Source of the DNA: Brachypodius melanocephalos
Taxonomy: Eukaryota > Chordata > Aves > Passeriformes > Pycnonotidae
Length of the DNA stretch: 64,000 nt
Reading direction: 5' to 3'
Assembly: GCA_013398615.1 (NCBI GenBank)
Contig: VZSR01003806.1
Location: forward strand, 3,637,819-3,701,818
Part shown: positions 21,291 to 33,200 of the stretch, piece after piece
How the letters are laid out: each line of letters opens with the position of its first letter
Position numbering within the stretch: the stretch's first letter is position 1
The notes under the pieces: generated by a model
What the model was told of the DNA's origin: nothing
Seen by the model: only the letters and a program-made list of their open reading frames with translations
Databases searched by the model: none
Program-made: the position numbers and the translations under genes

Positions 21291-24020
21291 TGGTTGACGT
21301 AACATTCAAAATTTAAGAATGGAAAGACAGTAATTGTGGGAATATTCTGGCTCTATATCTTAACCTGAATAAAAGAAGATTTTAAAAAGGATTAATCCAA
21401 ACCCTTATATCCAAATACAAGGGGACTACATACTCTTAGAAATACATTATGAGATGCAGACCTCGCAATCTGGACAGTAACACAAATCCAGTTTTAGAAT
21501 CAATTAAACTAAAGCAGAAGATAATGTGGCAGTGTTTCCAGAAAGTACATTATTGGACATATACAACAAATATGTGTCATTGAATTACAGAACCACAAAA
21601 TCCACTGCTCCAAGACAGAATACCTTATCTACTATACTGATTCCTGCTTGATCCTGTGATAATAGGGCAGTGGGTGTGTGAAATTATCCTTTGCTATCTG
21701 ATTCACACCTCCTTCCACTGCTATTGCTGAGAAATGAACCCTGCTGAGTTGCAAAACCGAGTGGCAAAAAAAAATGAAGGTGAGGTACTTATCAATGAAC
21801 AGGAAGTAGCAGCAGCAGAATTGTACCTAATGAAGAGAGGCACAGAACCACTGACAATATGTCACCACGAGTGTGTTACTCTGGAGTGATAAACTGGCAG
21901 GCTGCCATGATTAGGACAGGTATCGATTTAAGACAGGTACTGATTGATTTGGAGGCAGGCGCTCATAAGGGAGCTGCATGGCCGTGATGCTCACCCAGAT
22001 GTTCATCGTGTCCTTTGGAAGACAGAATGAACAGAAGTGACCTTGTGACACAGTGCTGCAAGAATATCCTATTGCAAATCATTCCAAGATAATTTTATAC
22101 TCATTCTGATGTCATAGTGCAATTGTCTAAATTTGTGTGAATTTTAATTGTTTTCATATATGTTTTCTCTCATGTTTTCTCTTTAAAATGAAGCTTCCTT
22201 TTAATATTATCATTTATCAGTGAATATAAGAAGAAGTGCAACTGTGTCATTGTTTATATGTTTCTCTGATAAAATACCTTCTTTTACTCTGAAAACTATT
22301 ATGTCCTCTCTGATAACAGGAAGTGCCATTTCACCATCTTTATTCCAAATTATGATATAAATCCAGTGAGAGCTGGTCTTCAATTTATGATTTTTAAAAT
22401 TCTATATCAAAATGCCTTTTAATGTGACTCCAATGGATACATTTTTACAAGTCTTTCTGTAGTCATGTGGCTCGATGCTACATCTGTCAAATACTGTAAA
22501 GTGATCTTCTGATAGAATAAAACAAATCTTGTCTCTTCTGTCTTTCTTAAAGTTATGGAAACAGATGAAAGTCTATAATATATCAGTATTTTTACAAATA
22601 CAAACCCATAAAAATATGTACCATTATTAGAAGAACAAATATTCACTTCCTGTATGTATATGACAGTGCGTGCAGTCTCCTTGCTGATACTCTTACTCTT
22701 TGATCATTAGTTAAAGTGATATTAACTATTTGTTAGTCCATTTTAATCACTTACTACCCAAAACACAAATAATGATCAAGACCTGTTCGCAATCCCTTGA
22801 GGTAGTAGATCCATTGAATTTAAAAGGGGTCCCTTATAGGGCCCAGACTCTTCATTGTGGAAAGGGATGCTTAGCCCAAAAGAACTTCTGCATATGCAAA
22901 TTCTGGGTAGTGCCATTGTTACTGGTTATGACATCAATTGTTATGTAATGACATTTATTGTGGATGCATCTCTAGAAGAGTGAAAGTAAAGTATTAAATG
23001 ATTCCTAAAAGTATATCCTCCATATGTTAATAATTTTTTTATGTCTTAGTCTATTACAGGGAAAGGAAAGGTTATTTCAGTAATTGTATTTTCACCCTAT
23101 CCTGTGAATTTTTTTTCTGTTAGACATCATGCTCTCTACAATTATGCCCTAATAACTTAGTATTGCACACAGATCCACCAAGGTATTATGTCACTTCTGG
23201 GAAATTATTTTATTTAATTTGACTTTAATCCAAAATATTATGCAGCTATAATTGTATCAGCATTTTATCTTGAACTATATGCCATGGCAACACTTTATTT
23301 TAGAAAGCACAGAGAACAATCTAATTTGTATTACTAATACAAAATAAATGGCAATGAAAGTGGAAGTGGCTGGGTAGATCTAACTATTACATGAATAGGC
23401 ATATTAAGATAGTAATAGAATTTTAGAAAAAAAGGAATTAGGGAAATAAAATTTAAAACAGAAGAGAAAATAGCATATTCACTGATTCAGAATTCAAGAA
23501 GATCTGTAGGACTTCAACATAATGGTACATTTTAATTAATCTTTTTACTTTCCGGCAATGTAAGGTGACATTCAGATATATGTGAGGATTTTGAAAGTGT
23601 ATTACTCACATAACCATCTTTGACACACACATATCTTAGATTTAATTTGTCCTGCAGATTAGGTGATACTTATTGTAGATTTTTTACTACTGGCAGGAAA
23701 GAAAGTTTAGGCATACATGTCATAGAAAGCAAGCTCAGCTAGTCTTACTGGAAAAGATAGTAAGCATATCTATGTTAAAATAATCATGCTGAAATATCCG
23801 TACCTCTGATCAGAGATAAACACAGATGAATGTGTTTCTATTTTGTCATTATTCAGGATTATGTAAAAGGCATATGGGCTTTCTCTCTCTGAATTATTTT
23901 AAGGGTATAATTAAAATACAGCAAGGTCTTGCCTCCTGCCTTTTAGACATAGAAAATTGATAAACTTGCAGTTTTTCATAACTTATTTACCACTTTCTGA
24001 TATATAGGTGGTTTACTACA
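21291..24020. other. Non-coding stretch, nothing identified
   Basis: AT-rich sequence with no credible exon. A let-7-like 11-mer at 22798-22808 was examined and rejected. Confidence 0.5.
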
Positions 24021-24164
24021 TTCCTTCCTTCCTTCCTTCCTTCCTTCCTTCCTTCCTTCCTTCCTTCCTTCCTTCCTTCCTTCCTTCCTTCCTTCCTTCC
24101 TTCCTTCCTTCCTTCCTTCCTTCCTTCCTTCCTTCCTTCCTTCCTTCCTTCCTTCCTTCCTTCC
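24021..24164. repeat. Pure (TTCC)n microsatellite, about 36 units
   Basis: About 144 bases of uninterrupted TTCC repeat end in a run of C. One strand is all pyrimidine and the other all purine, which favours triplex (H-DNA) formation and length instability. The apparent frames on both strands here (GRKE-type and PSFL-type repeats) are translations of the microsatellite. Confidence 0.98.
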
Positions 24165-24169
24165 CCCCC

Positions 24170-25910
24170 TATTTTACTAATAAAAAGTTTCATTTACTTT
24201 GTCAGTTTGGCCATTATACAATATTTTTGTACTGTTGCTTTAATCCTGAAGTATTTTTTCAAGTAAGTTTTCATCTCTCTATTTCTCATATGCAATAGGA
24301 AAGAAGTAAGATACATGACGTACAGTAGGAAATAAAGACTCCTCAGGAGGTATTTGGAAAAGTCTTCTGGTTCTGCATGTACAGCATTATACCTCTTGAC
24401 TCTTTTAATCTCCCAGAGGAGTTGGCACTGAAAAGAAAACTTGGAAAATTTGGAAAATTGCCATAGACACCAAACCTTAACTGAAAATTATTTATGGAGA
24501 AAACACAAGTATTTATTTTTAAATTAAACCTTACTTTTACCCATAGAATGAATAGAGTAAAGCTAATATTTCAAAATATATTTTACCCCCACTGGATTTT
24601 ATATCTACTAAGAAATACACAGTACTTTTTATTTTCTGCTAAAACTGACTGTAAAACATATTTCCTGTTTAGATTTACTGTAAGCTTTCAGACAATATTA
24701 GTGCCTGAAATCTTTGCTCTGGTAAACAAAACCGTAGAGAAAGGGGTGTGTTGGGAAGTGGCATAGTAAATTAAACTACAGCTAAGAGTGTAATCATAAT
24801 TATATGAAGAAATTATCAGAAGTCGAAATGATTCTCCTAATACATTAGTGTTCAGGAATTCAAACCTATAAATTGGCTACTACTTAAGATTATAGACTTC
24901 TTATTCTGCACACAAGCAAGTAATTAACTTTACGTTCCCTTCTTATGATTCTCAGGCTCTTGTCCTTTTAATTATAAGATCCAGAGGGTAGCTTTTATGT
25001 TACTATTATCTCTACTAAATTTTGAATAAAAGCTGCATTGAAACTTGATATATTAGTCATAGGTAATAGCCTGATAGCTTCTTAAAAGATGTAAAGTGCT
25101 ATTCTGATAAAGTAGCCAGACACTTGGTACTTTAGTTTCCCCTTTGCACACATACAAATATTTACTTTTTAAAATGCCAGATGGGTAATTTAAAGTAAAA
25201 GTTTAATGTGGATTGTCTATATTGGGATGTTATAGAAGGGCAATCTAAAATTGTTGATTTCTCATGTTTCTTTATGTTTCTATTCATGTTATCATAGGCC
25301 AAATTTCTACGCTGAAATACACAATCATTCAGTATGATATTACAGATTTATGGAAAAGGACAATGAAAAAGTTAAATGTTTTCATAGGTCTGAAATACAT
25401 TAATCTATTGTTAACTATTAACTATCAATATGCCATAAATAGAAATCATATACTGCAGACAAGCAAGCCATTGCCTTGTTTTTTTAAAAAAATATAAATT
25501 GATAATCATTTGCTGAAGGTTTGTCATTGCAGCTTTGTTAAAGGGAAAAAAGAGTTAATAAAAATATCTAAAAATGTTTTTAAACTAAAGAAAAAGAATT
25601 CTGTGAAATGTGAGCAGCTCTGTAGTGCTGAACATTTTCAATCTTTCTTTTTCCAAACTAGTTTCTTGGATTCCTACAGGTCCAGAACAAACAAATTTCT
25701 CAACATTCTTGGGACTGTTCCACTTGCTGAGAGTATTGCTGTTTGCACTTGCATTAGAAGGGCCTGGTAGGTGGCAAGTTCTTATAGAAAAATAATCAAA
25801 GAACACCAGAGGCCAAGAAAAAGCTTCCATCTTCTAATTTTCACATGATAAAGATGCTCCTTCCATGTCTTAAAGACAAGAGACCAAAGGACAGCAAACA
25901 TAAACACAAA
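24170..25910. other. Non-coding stretch, nothing identified
   Basis: AT-rich sequence. Short open frames near 25.5-25.8 kb overlap on both strands and have no recognisable product. Confidence 0.5.
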
Positions 25911-25982
25911 GGCTTTTGTAGCTTAGTGGCTAGAAATTGCTACCAGAATGCCCAGGTTCTGGGTCCCAGTTCAAGGAACACC
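25911..25982 (+). repeat. tRNA-like relic, possibly an old SINE head
   Basis: TAGCTTAGTGG at 25919-25929 fits the RNA polymerase III A-box (TRGYNNARNNGG). About 40 bases later 'agttcaagg' (25968-25976) partly fits a B-box. The spacing is right for a tRNA, but the acceptor and T stems do not pair, so this is not a working tRNA gene. It may be the 5' part of an ancient tRNA-derived SINE. No poly(A) or LINE-type tail is seen. Confidence 0.3.
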
Positions 25983-28409
25983 TTTGCATTTCAGATGAAA
26001 GAAAGATCTGAAAAATTTTGTAGCAGGGAGCAGTACCCATGCTCCCTATCCTTTACCCAGATGTATTCTTCATTAGACTGTGCCACATGGTGCTTTCTTT
26101 GATCTTCTGTGTCTGCAACTCTCGCAATTTTCTTCTTGGGGTAGACAGCTTCATCAGGAGAGGCACAGAGATGATTAGGCCAGCCTTCTGTGTCCCTCAG
26201 AGGGGTCAAATGGCAGAAGTAGATGGGAAGTGAGCTGACCCCTCCTTCAGAGGCTTGAGAATTCCACAGGGGAACCAACCATCTGCAAACTCCACGCAGA
26301 AGGTGCCAAATCCCAGACGTGTGCTCAGCTGTGGCAAACAAATGGCTGTGTGCAAATTAACTGCTGCAACTTCTAGAGACCATACATGGGATCTGACATT
26401 GTGATGTAAGGTCTATAGATACTGCAACTAGATAAACCAGTCTTTCCTAAAATGCTAACAGCACCACAATAAAAGATGAAAAAAGATGATAGAACATGAT
26501 AAAATTAAAAGTATTATCTCTGTCTGCACCAAAACACTGTATAATAAGCTCTGGGGAGGGGGAAAGGTTACCTAAGGCCTTTGCTATACTATATGAGTTA
26601 TAGTAATAACTCATACAAAGAGTGCTTAAGCCAGCAGTGCTTGTCAAAACCATCCACAAAACCACTAAGTCACAATAAAGACATGTATACAGTGCCAACC
26701 ACTGCTAGGGGAAGGGGAGCAGGAATATGAAGATCACAGAATGAAAATAGACAGTTGTTCATCAGCCAAAAATTCTAATACTGAATCTGTTCACTTGTGT
26801 TTTGACAGCTTTTGGGGCTGCAGTGCTCTCCAGCTTTAAGGCTGGATTGAATCTCCATTGAGCACTGATTTCTACAATTTATGATGCTTGCAGCAATTAC
26901 ATTATTTAGTATCAGTGGTGAGAATATGGGAGAGAAAGGAGAAATACAGCTAACCTTAGCATTATATTTTTACCTCATGAGAAAAGCCCTTCAATAAATA
27001 ATTGAAGTATGTTAGAAGAGGAGGAGGATTGCCAGGATAAAAGTTGTTGTTTTAATCAGAACCATACTGCTTTTAGTACTGCTTTGTGGCAAAACACTTC
27101 AAATAAACAGATGTAATTTAGATGAGTGTTCAAATGGTGACCCTGTTGCTTGACTGGATCATATTTTCAGGTAGGTGAATTAAATAACTGAAGAAATCCC
27201 TGGCTGCACTGGTGCTTTTAACATCTCTTAGTTTAAAGGGTAAGATTACTAAATTATTTAGCTCAGTTCACAGATTTTGGCACTTGAGTAATAACAGAAT
27301 AAAATCACCAAATAGTTCTGTTAATATATATCATGAAAGGAAAAATTAAAGAAATTTCAGAGATATACAATTATGAGGAAAACTCTGTCTAGAAACACAA
27401 TTTTAACTTCCCCCAAAAGTCTTTTCAGTCTTAAGTATGTATTTCTTTTACTTATATTTTTACCATCTTTTGAAGCAACACTTAAAGAACATAAATGCCT
27501 TAGGACTACTTTAGGCATGTTTTAAATGCTGAGTTTTAACAAAGTAATAAAAGGAACACTCCATGCCTACCTGCCTTAGTATCTTTTGATGTCTACAGTT
27601 TTTGTGCAACACCACTTTGTCTAACAAGTGACATCAAGGATATTAAGGAGTCGCAAAATAGATATTGCCAGGGCTGTCCCCAAATGCATCTTTATTGATG
27701 CATGTATTCAGAGTCTCCTAGAAGACACTGATAACACTGACTTCAGAGTGATGGCATGCTAGGACTGGCAGAATTTGGGTGATCTGGACGTTAGGCTACT
27801 TTTTGTTCAAACCTTCAAGGCTGAAACTCATATGGCAGCATGTCTTGGTTGTTCCAGGCCAGATTGCAGTGCTTGAGCACTTTCTCTGTCCTCTGTCCTC
27901 TGTGCTGAAGCTGACCTCTGCAACTTCATTCAGGATCTCTGCAGAAATCATTACAACCAAAGAAAGAAAAAACATAATTCTCAGGAACTAGGTCTGACTG
28001 TCACTACATTTTGCACAAGTATTCCTTAATGCAAAAGACAAATGTTCTTCCTAGCAACTTTTTCACTGGAAGATGCTAGGAACAGCTTCACATTCATCTT
28101 GTTGCAGTTAGTAATCACACTCTCCCTGAGGACCCTAGGTTTGCTAATGTGTGATTGTCCAAATTCTGCAGGTTTTCTTCTGGTATTTCTGATCACCCAC
28201 TATCTGATCCCAGCTATCTGCTGGGAGAGGAGAGCTGACTCACAGACAAAGAAAGGCCTCAAGCTCTGACGTCTCATTTCTGGATGGATCAATTAGTCAA
28301 TGGAACTGAAAAGCACACCTTGGTCTGGAGCCTTTGCCCATGATGCTTCCAGTAGGCAGCATAGCTTCTACAGGAGCAATAGAAAAGGGGCCCAAAGCCA
28401 CATATGTAA
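25983..28409. other. Non-coding stretch, nothing identified
   Basis: A minus-strand frame of 116 codons at 25991-26341 is moderately GC-rich but has no recognisable domain. I do not call it a gene. The small direct repeat 'tctgtcc' at about 27880-27903 is the only other structure noted. Confidence 0.45.
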
Positions 28410-29080
28410 TGTGCTGATTTTGGCTGAGATAGAGTTCTTTCATAATAGCTGGTATGCAGCTGCGTTTTGGATTTGTGCTGAGAACAGCACCTGTTGATAA
28501 TCCAATGATGTTTTTGTTATTGCTGAGCAGTGCTCCCACAGCATCAAGGCCTTTTCCTCTTCTTACCTCACCCCAACAATGAGTGGGCTGGTGGTGCATA
28601 AGGAGTTGGGAGGGGACACTGCTGGGACAGCTGATCCCAACTGACCATAGGGATATTTCACACCTTATGACATTGTGCCCTGCAATAAAAATAGTAGAAA
28701 AGGTTCATGGGGGGATGAGCTGCTTGGACTAAAATGGCATAGGTTGGTTAATACTGAGAAATTGTTTTCATTTGTATCACTGGCTTTCCTTGGATTTTAT
28801 TCCTCTTTGTATTATTACTATTACTATTACTATTACTATTACTATTACTATTACTATTACTATTACTATTATATTAATAATAATAATAATAGTACTAGTA
28901 ATAGTAATAGTTATTGTTGCTATTGCTTATTATTATTTAACGTCAATTGTTAAAGTGTCTTTGTCCCTACCCATGAGTTTTATCCACTTTTACCCTTCCA
29001 ATTCTCTTTCCTATCCCAGAGGGGCGGAGTGAGTGAACAGCTGTGCGAGGCTTAGTTGTTGTCTGGGGTTAAATATGGCA
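28410..29080 (+). mobile_element. LTR-B copy 2, plus strand, with internal microsatellite
   Basis: It starts TGTGCTGATTTTGGC and contains 'gagatagagtt', 'gctggtatgcagctg', 'ttttggatttgtgctga', 'tgttattgctgagcagtgct', 'agcatcaaggcctttt' and 'gttgggaggggacact'. The end reads 'gtctggggttaaatatggca'. The order matches the other LTR-B copies. The region that carries TATA and poly(A) signals in other copies is replaced or eroded here and holds a (TATTAC)n microsatellite. It is therefore an old copy that cannot be assumed to have promoter function. Confidence 0.85.
28811..28936. repeat. (TATTAC)n microsatellite followed by its imperfect inverse
   Basis: About ten TATTAC units (28811-28870) are followed by (AAT)n and then 'agtaatagtaatag', which is complementary to the first block. 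The two halves could fold into an imperfect hairpin. The tyrosine-rich and threonine-isoleucine frames here are microsatellite translations. Confidence 0.9.
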
Positions 29081-29425
29081 GTATGGAATGTGCTGGTAAT
29101 TTCTTCAATTACTGTTCATATGTTTGCTTTAAATTTTCCATACGGTAAGTAAAAGCATATTCTCCAATGAACAGTGTAATTTCTTACAAGTATTTCTTAT
29201 GGCATCAAGGAACCTTGAAAGGAATACTGAAGAGCACAGGAGGACTTATGATCAAAGGTTGTGATTACGTGCAAGTTCAAGAGATACATCTCTGAATTTA
29301 CTCATCAGACTGTGAAGTTGAGTCTTTTGTCATATATGGAGTTGTTCTTGATGGTTAACTTTCAGCAGACTAATGCTTTAGAAATTATTTTGTTTGATCA
29401 ATTTTGTAGGAAGCTTCTCACATAG
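29081..29425. other. Non-coding spacer, nothing identified
   Basis: AT-rich spacer between two LTR-like elements with no feature recognised. Confidence 0.5.
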
Positions 29426-30262
29426 TGTCCTGGTAACCCAAAAAATGTATATTGTATTCCATACCTTTCATACACCAATCTGCCCAAAATTGCTACCATC
29501 CCTTTAAGCTCCAGGGGCCAAAACCCAAACTGGAGCTTCTTGCCCTGATTTTGCAGAGGTGGTGTTGTTGGGGTTCCTCTTAAAGTTAGGAACATTCAAG
29601 GAGGGCTTATCTTTTCATTCTTGCAGGGCTGCCAAGAGAGTTGCTTCTCTAAGCAAATGTAGCACAAGGCAGAAACCTTTTCTTGCTCTCTAAATGCCTT
29701 TCCTGGCGCAGGCCCCCAAGACACTGCATTTCACAATCCTAAACTGTTTCAGGGCAAATTTCACAAATACTTGTCCTCAGGCGCTAGCTGAGACTGGTGG
29801 GGCCAGGGCTGCTGGTTTTGGTGCCCTGTGGAGCCGCTTCTCCCTGCCTCACCCCACAATGTGGTAATGACTGAGACCTGAGCGCGACACCAGCTGGGTC
29901 CTGCGGGCTGAAAAGTGGCAGAGAAACTGACACTGCGCGTTCAGAGCCGGCGCCACTGGGAGAGGCCCTGTTGGGTGGCATGGAGCAAACATCTTGGTAG
30001 CGCTTGACTGGTTTCGGACTCCAGGTTTTCTTTGCTTTTGTACTTGCTCCCTGTTGGTTGTTGTTTGGAGGAAGAGGTGGTTTTGAAATTGTGGAAGTTT
30101 GGTTTCTGTCTTTTATTTTTAACTCTCTCTCCACCACATGACTGGGAGAGATCCACTATTTTGCCTTTGTCCCCTGGACCACACGGTCTTCTATGGTGGT
30201 CACAGTTTTGGGGAGGGACTTCTATGCCATCTTGTTTTCTTTGTTACCGGGAGTCCAGGACA
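29426..30262. mobile_element. Probable LTR, GC- and CpG-rich, with 8-bp inverted ends
   Basis: The block opens TGTCCTGG and closes CCAGGACA, a perfect 8-bp inverted repeat with the TG...CA ends of retroviral LTRs, 837 bp apart. The inner part (29700-30030) is unusually rich in C, G and CpG for this window. The closing part ('tttgtcccctggaccacac', 'cacagttttggggaggg', 'ccatcttgttttctttgtta') is reminiscent of songbird LTR tails, which would make plus the sense strand. No target duplication or primer-binding site is visible next to it. A 117-codon minus-strand frame at 29784-30137 lies inside and has no recognised domain. A CpG-rich promoter of a non-coding RNA is the alternative reading. Confidence 0.5.
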
Positions 30263-33200
30263 TTCCATTTTGTTTATTTTAGTCAAACTCATATGCCTAG
30301 GGATGTACAGACATTGCAGCACAGTTTTAGATAAGCTAACAGATGAATGAATTTGCTGAAATAAAAGCTTATCAGATCAAAATACACGTTTGAAGATGGA
30401 CCAGGCTACCTGAATTCTACACCATGCTGATCTTATTATAACATTGATGTTGGAAATTTTTACATTACTTTTTGTTCAATTACCATAAGACTTTTTTTTT
30501 CCTATAAACCAAACAGCTACAGTCCAAATATGCAAGCTGAAACAATGGGATATGTTCATGTGTCCCTCAGTCACCAGGTGCTGAGTTTTACCCCAGCTAA
30601 GGTAAACCCCTGAGCCAACATCCAGTCACTTTGATGATTCATTTCTTCACTGTCTGAATTTCAAGTATAGAAGTGATGCATGTAAATTGTAGGGATGATC
30701 CTATATACCTTTTGGCATTATTACTTTTTTCCAACTAAAACCATTAAAACCCAAAAATTAACAGTCTGTTTTTGGCAGCTGCACAGTATTACCTCAGCAG
30801 AGAGGTTCTGAAATCTGATTTGTGTGTACTGTTTGTGCAGTATAGGAAGCCTTTCTAAAATGAAGATCTACTGCTTGACTTCTGCCGCCTTATTCCATTG
30901 ACATCAGAAATATTAATCAAGTATGACCTTCATTTAATTAGTCCATTCAGTTTCCTCTTGGTATTATTTATTATTATATGTATATGAGATCTACATGAGT
31001 CAGCCTGAAGGCTCTGGTACTTACTGTAGCCTGATGGCTTTTTTTTTTTTTCTTCTTTTTCTGCTTTCACAAAATTCATGTATTCTCTCTTTCTGGTTCT
31101 GGTTCCTCATAAAGTTTTTATGTTGTTAAAGATTTAGGTCCACAAAGGATGATCTTAGAAGTCTTGCCTGGGAGAAAAAAAATTCTTCTGCAAATAGGCA
31201 ATTACAGTAATGTATTTCACACATAGTTTTTCTTACTGAACAAGAATAACAACAGGTGTGAGACAGCACCAGCTTCAACTTCTACTTTCTCATGCAAACA
31301 GCAGGTTTGACTTTATGACAAACACGTGTAAAGCATTTCCATCCAGTTTAGGTGGAAAAAAAATTCAGACTGTCATTAGGACCAGATGACCTTAAGAGTG
31401 TCTTTTCAACTTCCCACAGAGTGTCTGAGCTTCCTAATTAATCATTTGGATATGTTAAAAAAGGACCAGAGGAATATTTGTGTGAATTGCTCACAAACAA
31501 GGAAATATCAAATGGTGACAGAAAATGACTACATGAGTTAGAGAACAAATCAACTGGAAAATTTCCAAAAAGTAAGACTATATTTACATTGAAAATGCAA
31601 ATATATGCTTATACTGATATAAATTTTATAAGCCTCAGAATCATAGTACACCAATATCAACTATATCATGGTATCACGTCATGAAAAAGAGAAGCATATT
31701 ACAATAGGTATTTTGGAGTGTAGGTCCTACTAAAAGAATACAGATGTAATTTCTGTGTAGACAACTCTGGATGTATAAAACGACCTGTTTTAGAGATTTT
31801 GACTGCATTAAACATAAACATGATATTTCCACATGACCAGCTTTCTTCATAAGCCCTGGGAACAGTTCTCTAATGTCACTTCCAGTACAAACTTTAAAGA
31901 CATGAATCTTATGTTTCCTTTTCTGTCATCACAGATTCTTGGCCACCTAAGGCCTCTTTTTCAGCAGTGGTCATAGCAATTTGATTTGCTAAAACACACC
32001 AAGAAATGCTGTGAGCCAGACTCCCTGCTTCCCTAGTCGTGCAAAACTAGCTGCAAAAAAGTGTGAAATAATCAAAACAGCTGAGAAAACACAACACAGT
32101 CTCCCTGGTCAAATCATATTTGCTCTTTGAAAGCAAAGAATTGTGTTTCAGGAGCTGCTGGCTATATATAGACAGAAAAATGGTAGAAAAATGCTTTTCC
32201 TCTACAGAGGCCCCAACTCTGCCACCTTTAACTCTGAGCAGTGGAGTCAACACACACAGTCACACTTAGTAAAAACACTTAGTTAAAATGTTTTATTTCA
32301 GCTACATTCTATGTAACTACTTTTAAAGTGATAAAAAGTGGAGTCTGTGGAGAACGGTGCCGCTTTCTCAAGTGAGCAGCTATATACTGCTACGTTAGGA
32401 AGACAAGCACATCCAGAGTTTTCTTGTCACTCCCCTCTCACATTGAATATTTTGCATCCTTCTGTGCAGAACTGTTACTTTCTGTCCCCAGCTTCTCTGG
32501 ACTCCTCTCTGAGGAAAGTTTTAACCCTGAATCTGGATACCAGAAGTTGGCATTATCATCTCTTCCAAACCTGTCTGTAAATAAAATGGACTGTGTGTGC
32601 ATTAGTCATCATTAGTTTATGCTTACCAGACTGTATTTTAAGGTGGTAGTTCCATACCTGCAGAGAAGTTTAACCTTTTAAAATTTTCTAAACACAGAAG
32701 GCATGAACTTTCTGGTGTCAAAGAGCTTAAAATTCCTGGGTTTCCTCTTTGACCTTGAATGCCTAGAGTTGTGCTTGTGTTCTACCTTAAATGCCATGGG
32801 TTTTTTTCATGTTCAATGCAATCAATATGCATTTTTTTGCTCTGATTTTAACTGCAGCCAAAACACTGAGCTGCTTCTCAGTTCGAGAAAGGGCAGAAAT
32901 AGAGTAATGCTTGTTTTTTCTCTATTTAACTGAAAGTGATTTGTAAGAGATTTAGAATTATGTAATACCAAAGTGACAGAAAGTGCATTCAGCATATAAG
33001 CACCTTTCTAATCCTACCCAGGAATGCGATGTTATTTGCACCAATGAAGATAAAATGTAATTCTGCTGAAATCAGATGAGTTATTCCCAGGTACGTGGGT
33101 GGCTGTAAAGCACACAGAATGGTGTCATGGCCTCCAGACAACCACTGTTTTAGTATTTAATACTTGATAGGATACAAAAGTAAGAGTAAGTAAGACTAGC

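Noticed and set aside
22798..22808. Let-7 seed-like word TGAGGTAGTAG
   Set aside because: No complementary arm lies within hairpin distance and the bases after the seed differ from let-7. An 11-base match is expected by chance in 64 kb only rarely, but the lack of a fold rules out a precursor.
23987..24298. Open frames rich in GRKE or PSFL repeats
   Set aside because: They are translations of the (TTCC)n microsatellite on the two strands.
25991..26341. 116-codon minus-strand frame
   Set aside because: No recognised motif, no promoter or splice support, and overlapping frames on the other strand.
29784..30137. 117-codon minus-strand frame in the GC-rich block
   Set aside because: No start context, domain or splice signals support it, and it lies wholly inside a probable LTR. 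High GC content alone lengthens chance frames.
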